Source: Dipteris shenzhenensis (lineage: Eukaryota > Polypodiophyta > Polypodiopsida > Gleicheniales). From it: DNA of 64,000 nucleotides. This document shows, piece by piece, positions 31,323 through 43,689 of this stretch. The translations under genes were made by a program, and so were the position numbers. The stretch lies in assembly GCA_047967505.1 (NCBI GenBank), contig CM106538.1. One strand, given 5' to 3'. Positions within the stretch are counted from its first letter, which is position 1; each line of letters starts with the position of its first letter. The notes under the pieces were generated by a model. That model saw only the letters and a program-made list of their open reading frames with translations. It had not been told where the DNA came from and ran no database searches.

Positions 31323-31517
31323 GCCATGTGTTAATTAGAGCATTATAATTATAATTGCACATTATAATTACACACTTGGTAGGCTGGTTGTGAAGACCCA
31401 TTCTCAAAATCTTCAAAAAGCCATGTGTTAATTAGAGCATTATAATTATAATTGCACATTATAATTACACACTTGGTAGGGTGGTTGTGAAGACCCATTC
31501 TCAAAATCTTCAAAAAG
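31323..31517 (+). repeat. 97-bp tandem duplication, nearly identical
   Basis: Units at 31323-31419 and 31420-31516 differ at about one base (GGCTGG/GGGTGG). A partial third copy of the last 35 bases occurs at about 31564-31597. AT-rich and non-coding. Confidence 0.92.
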
Positions 31518-31668
31518 GGGGATTGACTCTTGAGTTCATATTATCACAATAAATGTTAACATTGTGAAGACCCATTGTCAAAATCTACAAAAAGCTATGG
31601 ACTTGACTCGTACATTACATTAGACGATGGAGTTGACGCTTACACTACATTAAATGGTTATCCGCAAT

Positions 31669-31672
31669 AAAA
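31669..31672 (-). terminator. RNA polymerase III terminator of tRNA-Ile
   Basis: TTTT on the minus strand 12 bases past the tRNA 3' end, the usual pol III stop signal. Confidence 0.7.
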
Positions 31673-31683
31673 GAAGACTAAAG

Positions 31684-31757
31684 TGGCCTATGCAGGTTTC
31701 GAACCTGCGACCTTCGCGTTATTAGCACGACGCTCTAACCAACTGAGCTAATAGGCC
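31684..31757 (-). tRNA. tRNA-Ile (anticodon AAU)
   Basis: Read on the minus strand, the 74-nt sequence folds as a complete cloverleaf: acceptor GGCCTAT pairs perfectly with ATAGGCC and leaves discriminator A; D arm GCTC...GAGC; anticodon arm with loop CTAATAA (anticodon AAT in DNA); T arm with GGTTCGAAACC. A and B box promoter elements (TAGCTCAGTTGG, GGTTCGAAACC) are intact. CCA is not encoded, as usual for nuclear genes. The common plant version, as I know it, has GGCCCAT/ATGGGCC in the acceptor; here one C-G pair is T-A on both sides, so pairing is kept. No intron. Confidence 0.97.
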
Positions 31758-32100
31758 TTCGCATCCCTCCGAGTGTGAACTAAAAAAATTAAAGTAAAAA
31801 AAAAAATAGAAATTCGGAACCTTCGCCAGCGGATACGGGTATCGATAGCCGCAGTCGACGTAATACGCGCATCCGTCAGCTGCAATCGGACTTACGTTTC
31901 ATCAGTGCTTACGTTTCAGCTCCGCTGAGAAACGGCAGCTCAGTCATCAGCTCACGTAATACACTAGTCTTCCACCCCTACGGAAAAGGTTTCGTTCGCA
32001 TATCCATCAAACCATTAAGGATGCGTGGATTCTTGGACCACCCCTCTCTTTGGTCAGACTACCCCATATTCCAACGACCTTTAAAAGCAATTGTGCTCAT

Positions 32101-32568
32101 GGCCTTTGTGCTCGTGAAGGCGTACTCGTAAAGGGGTACTTGCAACTACATGCCAATTCTGACGACATAAATTGTTTCAAGCATTTCCTACAAAAGGTGT
32201 TTGAGCTTGAGTTTGTACGTTTGCATACGAATGACTCCATTCAGTCAACTTAAAAGATAAGGAGTCGGATGTATCTATATTCCCTTGGTAAGCTAGTGGT
32301 TTTGGTCATACTCTTTTATAGTTGACTCCAAAAAGCCCTTTGTGTTCGTGAAGGGGTACTCGTGAAGGGGTACTTGCAACTAGATGCCAATTCTGACGAC
32401 ATAAATTGTTTCAAGCATATCCTACAAAAGGTGTTTAAGCTTGAGTTTGTACGTTTGCATATGAATGACTCCATTCAGTCAACTTAAAAGATAAGGAGTC
32501 GGATGTATCTATATTCCCTTGGTAAGCTAGTGGTTTTGGTCATACTCTTTTATAGTTGACTCCAAAAA
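32101..32568 (+). repeat. 234-bp tandem duplication
   Basis: Units at 32101-32334 and 32335-32568 differ at only about 9 positions. Both contain CTTGCAACTA.ATGCCAATTC and end in TATAGTTGACTCCAAAAA. Short open frames inside are not convincing. Confidence 0.93.
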
Positions 32569-32579
32569 TAGGCGACACC

Positions 32580-33000
32580 CACAAGGACAACATGAATAAT
32601 ATGATATTTTTCAAATCAAGCTAAACAACTAAAGATCATAACCATAAGAATTAACTAAGCAAATTAACTTTTGGCGTAGTTTTATTTTATATAAAACTTC
32701 CCTTAATATAAATTTGGCATCTCATGCTAGTACTGAGATTGGCATTCCCAAGCTAATCTTGACTTGGAACATGTGATTTTGACCCAAGGTGTTCACTATC
32801 TAACAAGCCCATATAGCATGTGCATTCAAGGGGTATAAGAAATCCCCTACTTATGGATTTTGATGACTTATATTCACACCCAAAATTAAAACCCCCTTAT
32901 GTACTGTGTATAATTTCTATTAATGCCCAAGAACATAAAGCCTTTTCTATTGGACGCATGTGCTATCTTACACATTTCTCTTGAAGAGATTTGGCTCTCT
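32580..33000. other. AT-rich, no gene seen
   Basis: No motif, repeat or long frame. Confidence 0.6.
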
Positions 33001-33009
33001 CTAGTGTTT

Positions 33010-34560
33010 CTAGCCTTGTAGCCTCAACCATCTTTCATTCAGCTCGCGCCTTGTCCAATAGCTGTTGTTGTGGTTTCTTGAAAGACAAGCCACTTGTGCA
33101 TTTAAAGCTTGTTGGCTAGAAAACTCCATTTTTTTTGTTAGGATAGTTTTGGGCATCTGGGCCATGGAGAGTAAGGCATCCATATACCATGCCTCGAGCT
33201 TCAAGTTTTTCATGTTTGTTTCCAAGAGATGGGTGTATCTCTCAAGGGCGGAAGAGTCAACGGAGGTGTAATGTGAGGAAGGGCTTCCATTCGGGCCAGC
33301 CACCTATCTCCTATCGATTGTTGTTGTTGCTTCCACTGTTGGGCCTCTGCTTTTTGTTGCTACTTCTGCTTTGTGTTGGCCATGGCAATGATGAGTTTTT
33401 CGATGGAGATGTTGATGGCTGGGCCTTCAATTCCTTGGCTTGCACTTGATAGGGGAGGCAGGGCTTTAGAAGTCATGGAAGAAGTCATTAAGAGGACTTG
33501 ATTTAAGGGGTTACCTCTCCGTGGTTTTGGTTGTGTCGCTCTATGCATGTTCCCTTTCCTTATGTTTTTGAGCCTCATCTCCTACCTTTCAAAGAACTTT
33601 TTTCTTGCTTCGTTGGCCGCTTGTAGCTTAGCATGGATCACGGCTTGGGTTTCTTGAGGCGGGTGGTTAAACTCTCCTTCAATCTTTTCTTCAGAGAAGG
33701 GGTTGGGTTCATTGGGGGGTAGTTTATGCCATTGCTGGAACTAACAACAGGGAGCTATGCTTTGGTGCATCATTGTAGGTGGTTGCGAGAAGCGAAAGTC
33801 TAGCCACATGCACAATGATTGACATGAAAGCATTGGGCTGTCAATTTTATATTGGTTGTGGCCACAGATGTTGTGGAGCTCGTCATAAAATACTCTAGCC
33901 AGTTGGTATTTTGGGCAGGTATAGTCAGAGTAGAAGATTGAGCTTTAGAGAATTGTGGTGATGTGTGAAGGCAACCTGTGTGAGGAGATTGACCACCCTT
34001 GTGGCCTTGGCGTTTGATGTGGTTCTGGATCTGCTCTATTGGCACACTGCCCCTATATTTCTTTGTTGAGTATTTCACTAGACCCATTAATTGCTTCTCC
34101 ATTTGATGCAGCTTCACAAGCGATACTGTGAGGACTGATAGACAAAAGGCCAAGTGAATGATATCACCACTGTAAGTTAATAATATCACACACTTTCGGC
34201 TTCATCTTCCCAGGAGGTAGTGCTAGTGGTGTCATTGATGTTGGCCATGAACTGGTCTACCATCTTGATTTAGGTAGCAAGGGAGGAGGTCCACAATTGG
34301 TTGTAGGCCCATATCTTGGATGTAGGGAGTCATCTTGAGGTCTCTGAGGGCCTTATAACCGGCACCATTATGGTAGTACAACCAAAAATCATTGTTGCCA
34401 CAGCAGAAGTGAGAGTGAATAACAACTGCCCCAAGCATGTGTAGCCACTTGGGACCAAGGGGCGAGAAGTTGGTAATCTGAATCTCATGCTCAGTGTAGG
34501 GCTCAATGGTCTCTGCATCTATGATGTAGTGCTTCTTATTGAGCTTGAGGGGGAGATTGT
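33010..34560 (-). pseudogene. decayed minus-strand frames of unknown family
   Basis: Open stretches at 34232-34518, 33800-34189, 33360-33578 and 33010-33303 lie on one strand in different frames. The first reads NFSPLGPKWLHMLGAVVIHSHF... FWLYYHNGAGYKALRDLKMTP; the last reads SALERYTHLLETNMKNLKLEAWYMDALLSMAQ, a plausible helical segment, and SRNHNNSYWTRRELNERW. Composition looks like degraded protein code, perhaps of a transposon, but I do not recognise a domain. Confidence 0.35.
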
Positions 34561-34820
34561 AGATGCATAGTTATGTGTATGTGTGTGAATGTGGGTAATG
34601 AGGATGATTGGACTTCTTTAAAGTAGGAGTGTGAATGGTCTTAAGGACCTCTACATATGTCAGTAAAGAGTATGGGATGTTATGGATTTTGAGCATCTGC
34701 CTGTAATATGAAGGTAGATTTCATGAGCATCCTCTCCCCTTGGGTGTTATGTATCTATTTCTCTTTTTGCATCCATACAAGGTACCCAAACACCCACAAC
34801 CTTGATTTCATTTACTAGGT

Positions 34821-34973
34821 TATAGGTGAAAATACAAAGTCGCCACAACAGAGTTGCAGGTCTTAGGTGAAAATAGCACGCCCCTAATGGTTGTATAGGG
34901 TATAGGTGAAAATAGAGAGTCGCCACAACAAAGTTTCGAGTCTTAAGTGAAAATAGCACCCCAATGGTTGTAT
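34821..34973 (+). repeat. 80-bp tandem duplication
   Basis: Units start TATAGGTGAAAATA at 34821 and 34901, share GTCGCCACAACA.AGTT, and end in AATGGTTGTAT. The second is a few bases shorter. Confidence 0.85.
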
Positions 34974-34979
34974 GTCAAA

Positions 34980-36584
34980 CTCAGGCACTACATGCCCATA
35001 TCAAGTGAGTCGGCACCTCATGAGTCAACTTAGGTGACTAGGGTACAAGATGATGCACAATTCAAGTTTTACGGTCCCTAGGTCATCCCTACCACACCCA
35101 ATCTCAGGTATGTTGTGTAAGCTAAGAAAAATCAGTCGGTAGTGCCATCAGGCCTTCCAAATGCACTCACAAGTCGAGTGAAATCTAGGAAGCTCCAAGT
35201 TCTATTCAAACCTTGAACAGGCTAGAAAAATGAACTCATTGCATTAAGGGTTGACGTAGTGATGACTAGTAAAGCGATTGACTAATAATGCAGTAACCCA
35301 CCGTGATAAATTATAGCTTGCAACGATATAACGGAACGACTGAGGCACCACAATGACACAGGTAGCATAGTGACTAGCTACATTCAATGCTAATGCAATG
35401 ATGCAAGTCTAACAGCAACGCCCCTGCTATAACAATGCTGACTCGCTATGTTATTATAGTAGCGGTGACATGAGGAAATAATGTTAATACAACGACACAA
35501 CTTTTACAGCAATGCTAGCCACTTTTATAACAACATTGACCCATTACATTTAATGGACCACAATGCGCCTTAAAAAACATGAGATGGATGTTTTGTCAAT
35601 GCAATCAAGTCAAATGCAACATAGAAGTGGAAGTGGAGGCGGCAAGCGTGAGAACTTAAAAGCCTCTATAGGATATATGTGGACTTTTTAAATTTCATGT
35701 GCTCCCTTGACAACGTTAAAAGTCCATTCTTTTGGAGGTTTCTTGTTTGGATCGGTCGTCTTCCAAAACTGCCGGCGTTTCTACGGAGTCTCGAATCTGC
35801 CTTTGCCTTGATTCACGTACTTCACGACATTGAGATCCATTCACGAAGTTTTAAACCAACTTCCCATCGTTCAATCGCAGTCGCAATCGCAAGACATGCC
35901 TCTGTGTACATGATGAGAGATGCCGCAAGGAATGCTTGCATTTGCAAATGACCAGCTGGGCTCCTCATCATCCGATCTCCCACTACCGTCTCATGGTTGA
36001 CAATTTGCGATCATCTAGATTCTGGCCCCTGGGTTCACAATCCCACGCCTCACTTTGCAAGTTTGACCCTCAACGTAGACTTTGTTCTCCCAAGCGTCGC
36101 ACCGTGCACGTTCTGGTTTTGTAGAAACTATTCATGTAAAGCAACCGAATATTTCCTTTTCCAGAAATTGTAATCGCGTATTTCTGGGTTATGTTCTCCG
36201 CTTGATGCCCTGAATATATTTGCCGTTTGACCCGGACTACGAAAGGAAATTTGCTTCTCTTTTGCTTTGCAAGACAACCTTCCAAGGCATGGAAGTCAGC
36301 TGGCACAGAAATTGACAATAAAATACAAATTTCCAATAACAAAAGACTACATGAGTAAATTGGGAGAATAAAGCACGTGACAGTAAAATACATACCCGAG
36401 AGAGGAAGATGAATGAAAAGAGAGGGGGAAGGGCTGTCAAGGACCATGGAATGGAACCCACTCTCATACATTTTAAAACCTTAACCTTACATGCTATCTA
36501 AACCACTTTTAATAGGGTCACCTTGACTAAATATTCCATAGTCCTTGATTAGCAAACATGCTAGCATGAATCTATAGCCCTTAT
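34980..36584. other. no supportable gene
   Basis: Frames of up to 133 codons on either strand without motifs. 35380-35560 has several short ACAATGC/ACAGCAACG-like repeats, possibly a degraded minisatellite. Confidence 0.5.
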
Positions 36585-36671
36585 GGGGACAACAAGGTGG
36601 CAAAACCACTATAGCCCTTCTTTTTGATGAAGCAAAAGAAGGGCTAGTGGTTTTGCCACCTTGTTCTCCCC
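36585..36671. repeat. hairpin with about 38-bp stem
   Basis: Left arm 36585-36624 and right arm 36634-36671 are complementary with only two or three differences, around a 9-base loop (TGATGAAGC region). A third, more diverged copy of the right arm lies at about 36705-36747 (GGTTATAGTGGTTGTTCCAGC, then TTGTTGTCCCC). It could be a small MITE or a microRNA-like foldback. Confidence 0.8.
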
Positions 36672-36759
36672 AGAAGGCCGCATTGGTCTAAAGGGCCTTC
36701 CAAAGGGTTATAGTGGTTGTTCCAGCTTGTTGTCCCCAAAAGGCTATTAGCCAGCTAAC

Positions 36760-39700
36760 TGAACACTTTAAAGTCATTTAAAACACAACCTCCTTACACA
36801 TTTAAACATGGAAAACCCTTTAGACCCAAAACCAATCATCTCCCCATAGTCCCTTACCAGTGCCAAAAGATACTAGCATATGCATTCTCTGTCTGGTTGT
36901 TTCAATTAGCATCATTTTCTTCTAAAGTAATGGACATATGTAGTTGATTCTTCTCATGTATATGCATCTCTTCTCATTTGACTAGAGCAAGTATCTCTCA
37001 CCTCTTGATTTTATGGTTACAAAAGTAAAGGATTAGTCACAAAAAATTTGAGCTAGCATGCTCTTTGGAAGATACAGTAGTGATATGCTTATAAGGTCAA
37101 AATAGTACTTTGGGGGAGGGAGTCACTTACAGGAGGGAGTCATAAAAAGGATTTTGGGGAAAAAAATACAAATTATATGGAAAAAGGGTGCCTTTTATTA
37201 TAACACATGGGTTTTATTATAAGCCTTGAACGCACATGATATATAAGGCTTATACATAGTGACCCCCCCCCCTCCTAATTGCCCCCTCTCCCAAACACTA
37301 CAACTATTTACATGAGTTTAAAAAATTTAAAGGCCTTGGGACATAGTAAATGCTTTATATTATGTTTAGTTCACTATACTTATTGGGCTCAATTTTTTTT
37401 GGTTCAATACATAAAAATTAGGGTAAGGGGAACATTCAATTATATGAAAATGATTGAGGTACTTAGGGCTCTCCTAAGTAAGACAAACAATGATTGAATA
37501 CCGAACTGATTGCAAGAATGTGAAATTAATGGTGATAAAATTGCAATTACATGGCTGGTGGGTCCAACTTGAGTCCAACAATCAAGATGTTCAAATGTAT
37601 CTATGTGCGGCTCTGTGTGTGTGTGTGTGGGGGGGGGGGCTTGGTCTCTTTAGCTTCATTCTTCTAAAATACAAGGAAAATATGGTCTCTTCACCTTGAT
37701 CACAAATCTCAAGCTCACTCCCTCTACAAGACAAGGTGCCCACTAAGGAATATGTAAGATAGTGCATGCAATAAAATTAGATGGGACTTACACATTTTAC
37801 ATAAAATTATACTTATAAAAGGTATTTTTAAATGAGATTTTAGCCCTCTCTCTTTTAATATTAATAGCTTCATAAAAAATTTAGAGGTGCAATCTCTTGC
37901 CTGAATCCATTAAACTCTTGAATGAAGGTGGGATACCCCACTTTCTCAATTATATAGGCTTTAAAGCATCATCAATACTTTAGAAGCATCCTAATTACTT
38001 TGAAGGAGAAGACTCAAATTCTAATCCTCTCGAGAACCTTGAAGAGCCAGCAAATCTAAAGCCTTACAATGGCTACTTGATATTCCAAAGCCTTAACGAA
38101 TGAGGGCTTTTTGCTTACCAAAACTCTTGGAATACAAAATAGCTTCTCTATCCCACTCATCATCATAATCAAGTGTCATGTTGTGAAGATGAATGATTTG
38201 TGGCAAATGCTAAAATTCTCTAAACCATAAAAGCTATAAGGGCTAGATTAACCTAAACCATCCTTATTACGAACAAATAACTTGTTGTTAGCTAGAGGAG
38301 ACTGAGAAAAATCCTTTTTTCTCTTCTCATTTTGTTTTGTCGACATTAGAGACAGAGGGACAAAGTTTAGGCATTTGCTGGAAGTAGGGTCCCCTTTTAA
38401 ACTACAAAGCCCACATTTGGACCCCCCTAAAAGCTCCTCCACCATTTCTATGCTTGTGGTATTGTGAGTCAATTCTGGGTGTTATCTTTGTCTGTTGCTA
38501 TATTTGAGTTGCTTTGCTTTTCATTGCTTGTTTAGTGATTTGTCTGTGCTTGTATTTGGTTCATCTATATGTGTTTAGGTTTGGTGTCGTATAGTCTTTT
38601 TTTTCATGTTGTTTACGGTTGTGTAGAGATTGTTGTTTCATTCTTGTTGGGGAAGTTTTGGATGCAAGTTGGTTATTTGCTATGTTCAGTTTGGGTTTGG
38701 TACTATTGGGTGCTATGTGCCTAGGTGTTGGTAGTCCATGTCTATTGTTTGACTCTGGTTCTCCTCTGATGTGTTTTGACCAATTTTAACAAGACTTTGT
38801 AGCTGTAAAAAATAAAATTTACTCCCTTCTCTAAAATCTTGTATATTTCATTCATACTCATATTTTAATCTCTACTTAGCTGGGATAACGACTATTAAAT
38901 CTAGCACATCCTTCTCAGTTTCTCGAATGTGGGGCTCCTATGCATTTTGATTTCTTATAGAGGTCCAAGTGTGTCATCAATAAGATCTAGCAATGTCGAA
39001 GGACTTGGCAGTGCAGCAAATCAGCAACCTCAACAACATGTTGGTAACTTGACTTCTCCTTTGCATACCTCTCATAGTGTATCTCTATGTGAACCGGACA
39101 AAAACTCTAGCGAATCAAGCCGCTGCTCTTTCATCAAACCTTCGCCTCACTTGAATTAGCCTTAACCTTGTGTTTCTAGTTGCATCGCATGCTCCTAGGG
39201 ATTCGGAGATGCAAGCTTGCTTAAGCACACAATTCTTTTCTCTTCCACACATTTTCCCATTTCATTGAGAATTTTCCCGCCCCTCCTTAATTGCCTAAGT
39301 CCTTGTGCTGGCCTATTTGTATCACACATGGATTTTGACTCTTCACTCTGTTAGGGTAGGTCTTTTGAATGATAAAATATCATTCACCTTGTTTCCTTAC
39401 CTTAAGTGTAAAATCCTGAGACTTCATTCAATGCTCCTCATACAGACACAGAATGTACCTTTCACAATATGTTAGCTCAATAATATTTTAAATGGATATT
39501 CTTTTTTTAAAAAGACAACTTAAATTAGGGGTGGTATGCCCCAAAGGGACAAGCAGTATATGGCTTGCACTGCAAACAATAAATCTCTAGTAAAGGAGAG
39601 CTCCCTAGAGGATTTGTCCCTTGTAGGGTAACACTCATGTTTGGGAGTGTAGTCTAGATCTTCACACAAGCATGACAGAGATGTGATCTTGGAACTACCG

Positions 39701-40080
39701 ACTAAGTCTTTTTCGATGTGTGTGTGTGTGTGTGGGGGGGGGGAGCCTCAAGTCAATGAATCATTATCTGAGTCCACACCTTGATTCTTAAGGATATTCT
39801 TAATGATTGGAACATGTTTAAATGTTGGAAAAATCAAACAAGTTGAATTTGCATTCGAATGGTCTGCCTTGGAAGAAGTCTAAGAACATGTGGCACGACG
39901 CAGCTACGTATACAATGAGATATGCCTTGAAATAGAAATAGTTGGTGAGAATAGAAAGAAGAGAAAAAGAGGGAGAAAATGGTGGATAAGAGAGAGAACA
40001 ACCACTTGCACTATGGCACATGTTAACAAGATGAAGTTCATTCATGTGGCCTGCCCAAAAATGGTATGAGAAAAAGGGGC
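36760..40080. other. no supportable gene
   Basis: AT-rich. GT/G runs occur at 37615-37639 and 39718-39743. Frames are short and show no motif. Confidence 0.55.
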
Positions 40081-40096
40081 GAATTGAAAGCTGAAA

Positions 40097-40104
40097 GAGG
40101 GAGG

Positions 40105-40170
<66 letters not shown>

Positions 40171-40210
40171 AGGGGCAGGGGGGGAGGGAGGGAGGGAGGG
40201 AGGGAGGGAA
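40097..40210. repeat. GA and GGGA microsatellite
   Basis: GA repeats (40105-40167) followed by a G-rich run and about seven GGGA units (40180-40207). Confidence 0.92.
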
Positions 40211-40598
40211 GAAGAAGATGAGAGAGAGAAAGTGGGAGAAAAAGATGGGATTGCAAATAGCTAGTGAAAGTTAGCCCAATCATATTTTTAAATCCAAATG
40301 AGAATTTCCAAAAACCAACATTAAAAATAAAATAAAATTTAAACTAGATGTGCTGGCTTATATCAACCAAAAAAAGGGGGGTTAGTCCCTAAGTCAACCT
40401 GTACAAAAATTCGACTACAGGGGCCTCCCCTAGGCCTACATTGTGAACAACACGGGGCCTTTGGCCTAACACGACCTACATCGAGCAACCTCCCCAATGG
40501 CCTAACTAACTACTGGATCCACCTTATATATCACCTGGCTAAACTCTCTTAGAAAAATCTTGAATAAAACCGTCAGGGCCATGAATCTGAAACCCCTG

Positions 40599-41480
40599 CT
40601 AGACTTTGTGTTGGAACGTGTTCTTATTCCTTACTTCCCACATGCTGAGGATAACTTCAACGCAAAGGTATGGCCAACTGGCCGCCAATGTGGATGGGAG
40701 TCCATTGGTATCACCTAGTAGAAGCACGCACCAATGATAGCCAATGAAGAGTTTTGACATCATCCCTGCATTTTTGATTGCAACTTCGAGCTTGCGCCAG
40801 CCTTCTCTCACCACCGCACACCTCCATAGAAGGTGCTGGGTGTCCTCAAGACCGCACCCACAAAGAACACAAGCGGGGTTAATCGCCACTCCTTTTGCTA
40901 GCTTTCTCATAACAGGAAGCCATTGATTAATGATCCTCCAGAGGATATACCTAGCCTTACCTATGACATCTCTTCCAAATATCCTTGAGATGCGATTTCC
41001 ACCACTTCAAGTTGCGTTGCAGCTTCCACTTGCCATTGAGGTTGGCTACCATCATCGACTGGCCCCAGATGAGCCTCTTGTCGATGATTTTCACTGACAG
41101 CTTCCGTAGGGGGGGTCTTCCCAAGGATCCACTAATTCCCCTTGATGTCCTGTGCTAGCACACCGTTGGAGGGCCAATTATCCAAAATATTGTCGAGGGT
41201 AGCTTGGATCAAGTCTGCTTCACCTTGCGAGAGCAAGACCTCACAGCGGATCTCCTCCACTATTTTCCAATCGGCCTTACTGATGGTCCCAGAGATCCAA
41301 CTAGACCTAATCCCTTTCTTGAAAAGATTTCAGGCTTTGGTCAAATCGTGACGAGCGAAGGCTTCACCTTCCTTGTTAAGAGAACGGCTCCACCACATAC
41401 TTTCGAGGAAGCTGCCATCCCCTCTGAGACCCCGAGCCTACCTCTCCACTTTAGCAGATGGGAGCAATCCTTCCAGGCCT
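40599..41480 (-). pseudogene. LINE ORF2 C-terminal part with zf-RVT
   Basis: The frame after the MITE reads ESMWWSRSLNKEGEAFARHD and KKGIRSSWISGTISKADW, then RYILWRIINQWLPVMRK, NPACVLCGCGLEDTQHLLWRC (zinc motif C-x2-C-x7-H-x4-C) and VEVILSMWEVRNKNTFQHKV. These are the standard closing phrases of plant L1 ORF2. Several stops and frameshifts occur (for example TGA for Trp in KAWNLF). Confidence 0.8.
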
Positions 41481-41492
41481 AGACCAATATTA

Positions 41493-41975
41493 GGAAAAAA
41501 GGGAGCTCATTTTGGGGCCTTTTAGCCAAGAAAGAAAACAATCCTCCACCAATCAAAGGAGGGTCAACGTAACGTTAAAAAAATTAGAAAAAGGAAAACA
41601 AAAGAAATGTGGTCGAGTTTGCATTCAATGAGGATACTTGAGCTACTTATTATATCTGATGTACAGTGTAGAATTTGATATTTCTGACATCACTATGCAT
41701 CCGAAGCAGGCCAAAACCTCCGAAAGGGCTTTTGAACCACCGAAAACGGGTAGGCCTTTTTTGCCTTTTTCGCGCCTCCGGGGGCCCATTTTCGGTGTTT
41801 CAAAAGCCCTTCCGGGGGTTTTGGCCCACCGCTCCGGATGCACAGTGATGTCAGAAATATCAAATTCCGCACCATACATCAATGGGGTTATGTCATATCT
41901 TATTGTTTTAGACGAAAGAAAAATCAAAGAATCATGAATTTCTCTTAGGGCCCCAAAATGAGCTCCCTTTTTTCC
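41493..41975. mobile_element. 483-bp foldback MITE with TA flanks
   Basis: The ends are perfect inverted repeats of about 27 bases, beginning GGAAAAAAGGGAGCTCATTT at 41493 and its complement ending at 41975. TA lies directly outside both ends (41491-41492, 41976-41977), consistent with a TA target-site duplication of the Tc1/mariner type. A second inverted pair inside, 41658-41750 against 41783-41881, is about 80% complementary, leaving a loop of about 32 bases. There is no transposase. A related end is present at 61636-61711. Confidence 0.88.
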
Positions 41976-42044
41976 TAATGGCCCAGCACTGAGGTCTGAC
42001 CGAATAATCTTAGCAGGGAAATCTGATATCATCCTCTCGTACTA

Positions 42045-42915
42045 GCCTAGGCCTCCCCATGACCCACACCCTTACTTCTGCTGGTCATTATGAACTCCTT
42101 GGTGATTTCCACCCACGGGGCGTGGCCATTAAATGTGTTCACCATCAATTTCCCCAGTAGCACATGTTCTTGAGTCTAACATCCAGGAGCCCGACACCAC
42201 CTATAGCTTTGGGGGCCTTCAGAGGCTCCCATAGAATATAGTGCATCCTTCTTTTTTTGCCTTCCTCAGCCCACATGAATCTCTGAAAAAGTGCTTCGAC
42301 CTCCATCTACTACGTCTTGTTGAACCACTAGGTTGAAGCGACGTAAGTTGTCGTTTTGTGGCCAAAATATGCTGTGCCACCAAACATCGTGCATTCCATC
42401 CCAGACAAAAAGCCCGCTCCATTTTTTGAATTTCTCCTTGATTATGGTTTTAAACCAGTCGAAACATTGACAAAGGTTGACTCCTACGCTCAGAGGCGTG
42501 CCAAAATACCTAACAATCTCCCCTCGAGGCACCAGTTGCACTCCCAATTCTTTCACCCTTTCTTCAGGCGGTCCGGATTGGTTCTTCAGGATTAAGAACA
42601 TCTTGCATCAGCTACACTGTGACCCTGAGGCTTTGCAAAAGGTGCCCATGACCTTAATAAGCCTCTCCACGCTAGCTTTATCTTCCTGCACAATCGAGAT
42701 GGCATCATCTGTAAAGAACTGGCTGCACATTTGTTGTCCCGAGAGAAGAGCCATGCCTTTGATTCTCCCTCCATTGACTTCCTTCTTCAGTAGGTGTATC
42801 AGAGGGACAATACAGATAGCGAAGAGAAGCGGCACCAATGGGCACCCTTGTCAGATCGATCTCTTTAGGAAGAATTTGCCCACCACACCTCCATTGAGGC
42901 AGCTGACTTTACGCG
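42045..42915 (-). pseudogene. LINE ORF2 reverse transcriptase, second half
   Basis: It reads CLNGGVVGKFFLKRSI, then TGA (42851-42853) where Arg is expected, then QGCPLVPLLFAI, QFFTDDAISI (the catalytic DD as F-T-D-D), KNQSGPPEERVKELGVQL and IVRYFGTPLSVGV...CFDWFKTIIKEKFKKW, the RT thumb. The first half of RT is missing. Confidence 0.82.
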
Positions 42916-42959
42916 ACTTAGCAAGGCAGGAAGAACTTCCAAGTTACCAGCACATGATC

Positions 42960-43660
42960 GGAGAGGGTTGTGGATGTAATGCACCCTCCCATGAACGGGC
43001 CGCTCAACCACCACCCCTCTTCCGAGATGTAGATTCTATCCAGATGGTCGACACGGAAATTTTGTCCCACCCTTCGATTATTCCAAGTGTATTCTAGCTA
43101 CATCTCCGGCGCGAGCTCATAGACATCCACCAAGGTGGCCTCGACACTCAGCTCTTCCCAAGCCTCCAGTTCTCCTCCTGAAATTACAGCCCCAAGATGA
43201 GATCGATCTTGTAATGTCTCGGTGCAATTCCAATCTCCACTGAGGATCCAATGATCATCCACAGCTTCATTTTTGAGTAGGCGCCACAGCTTGGTTCTCT
43301 CCTGGGTGGAGTTCGGGGGTATACACTGCCTAGATTGAAGGTGAAACCATCTTTGCAAACTCTCACACCTACAGCCCAACCCGCTTGAACTCTAAACACC
43401 TCTTGAGGGTGGAGAGACTTATGCACTAACACCGCCGACCCTTCTCTCCCTCTACTAGGGCAATTCACAAAATTGGCATGACCTTGTTGATCAAAGGCTA
43501 CCCACCAACTATCTTCACACCCACATTTGGTTTCTTGGAGCTTCACAACATTCGGCTTACACCTCCGGATGACATCTAGACAGCCTTTCTGCTTAATTTT
43601 ACTACTGCTAGCAACCTCTAACGTTCTAGTACAAAGTCTTTACACTTGAGACACTACCCA
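42960..43660 (-). pseudogene. LINE ORF2 AP-type endonuclease
   Basis: KPNVVKLQETKCG contains the metal-binding Glu of the endonuclease/exonuclease/phosphatase fold. SGDWNCTE is the D-x-N motif, and YTWNNRRVGQNFRVDHLDRIYIS and SDH close the domain. The frame shifts at least once near 43330, and a TAG interrupts it at about 43095. The SDH-bearing part runs almost directly into late RT sequence, marking a deletion. Confidence 0.8.
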
Positions 43661-43689
43661 TTTGGAGACCACCATCCAAACTACTGCGG

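Noticed and set aside
32050-32253. 67-codon plus-strand frame
   Set aside because: It sits in the 234-bp duplication, has no motif, and its copy in the second unit is not kept as a frame.
41638-42032. Overlapping frames on both strands with similar proteins
   Set aside because: They come from the two arms of the foldback MITE read on opposite strands.
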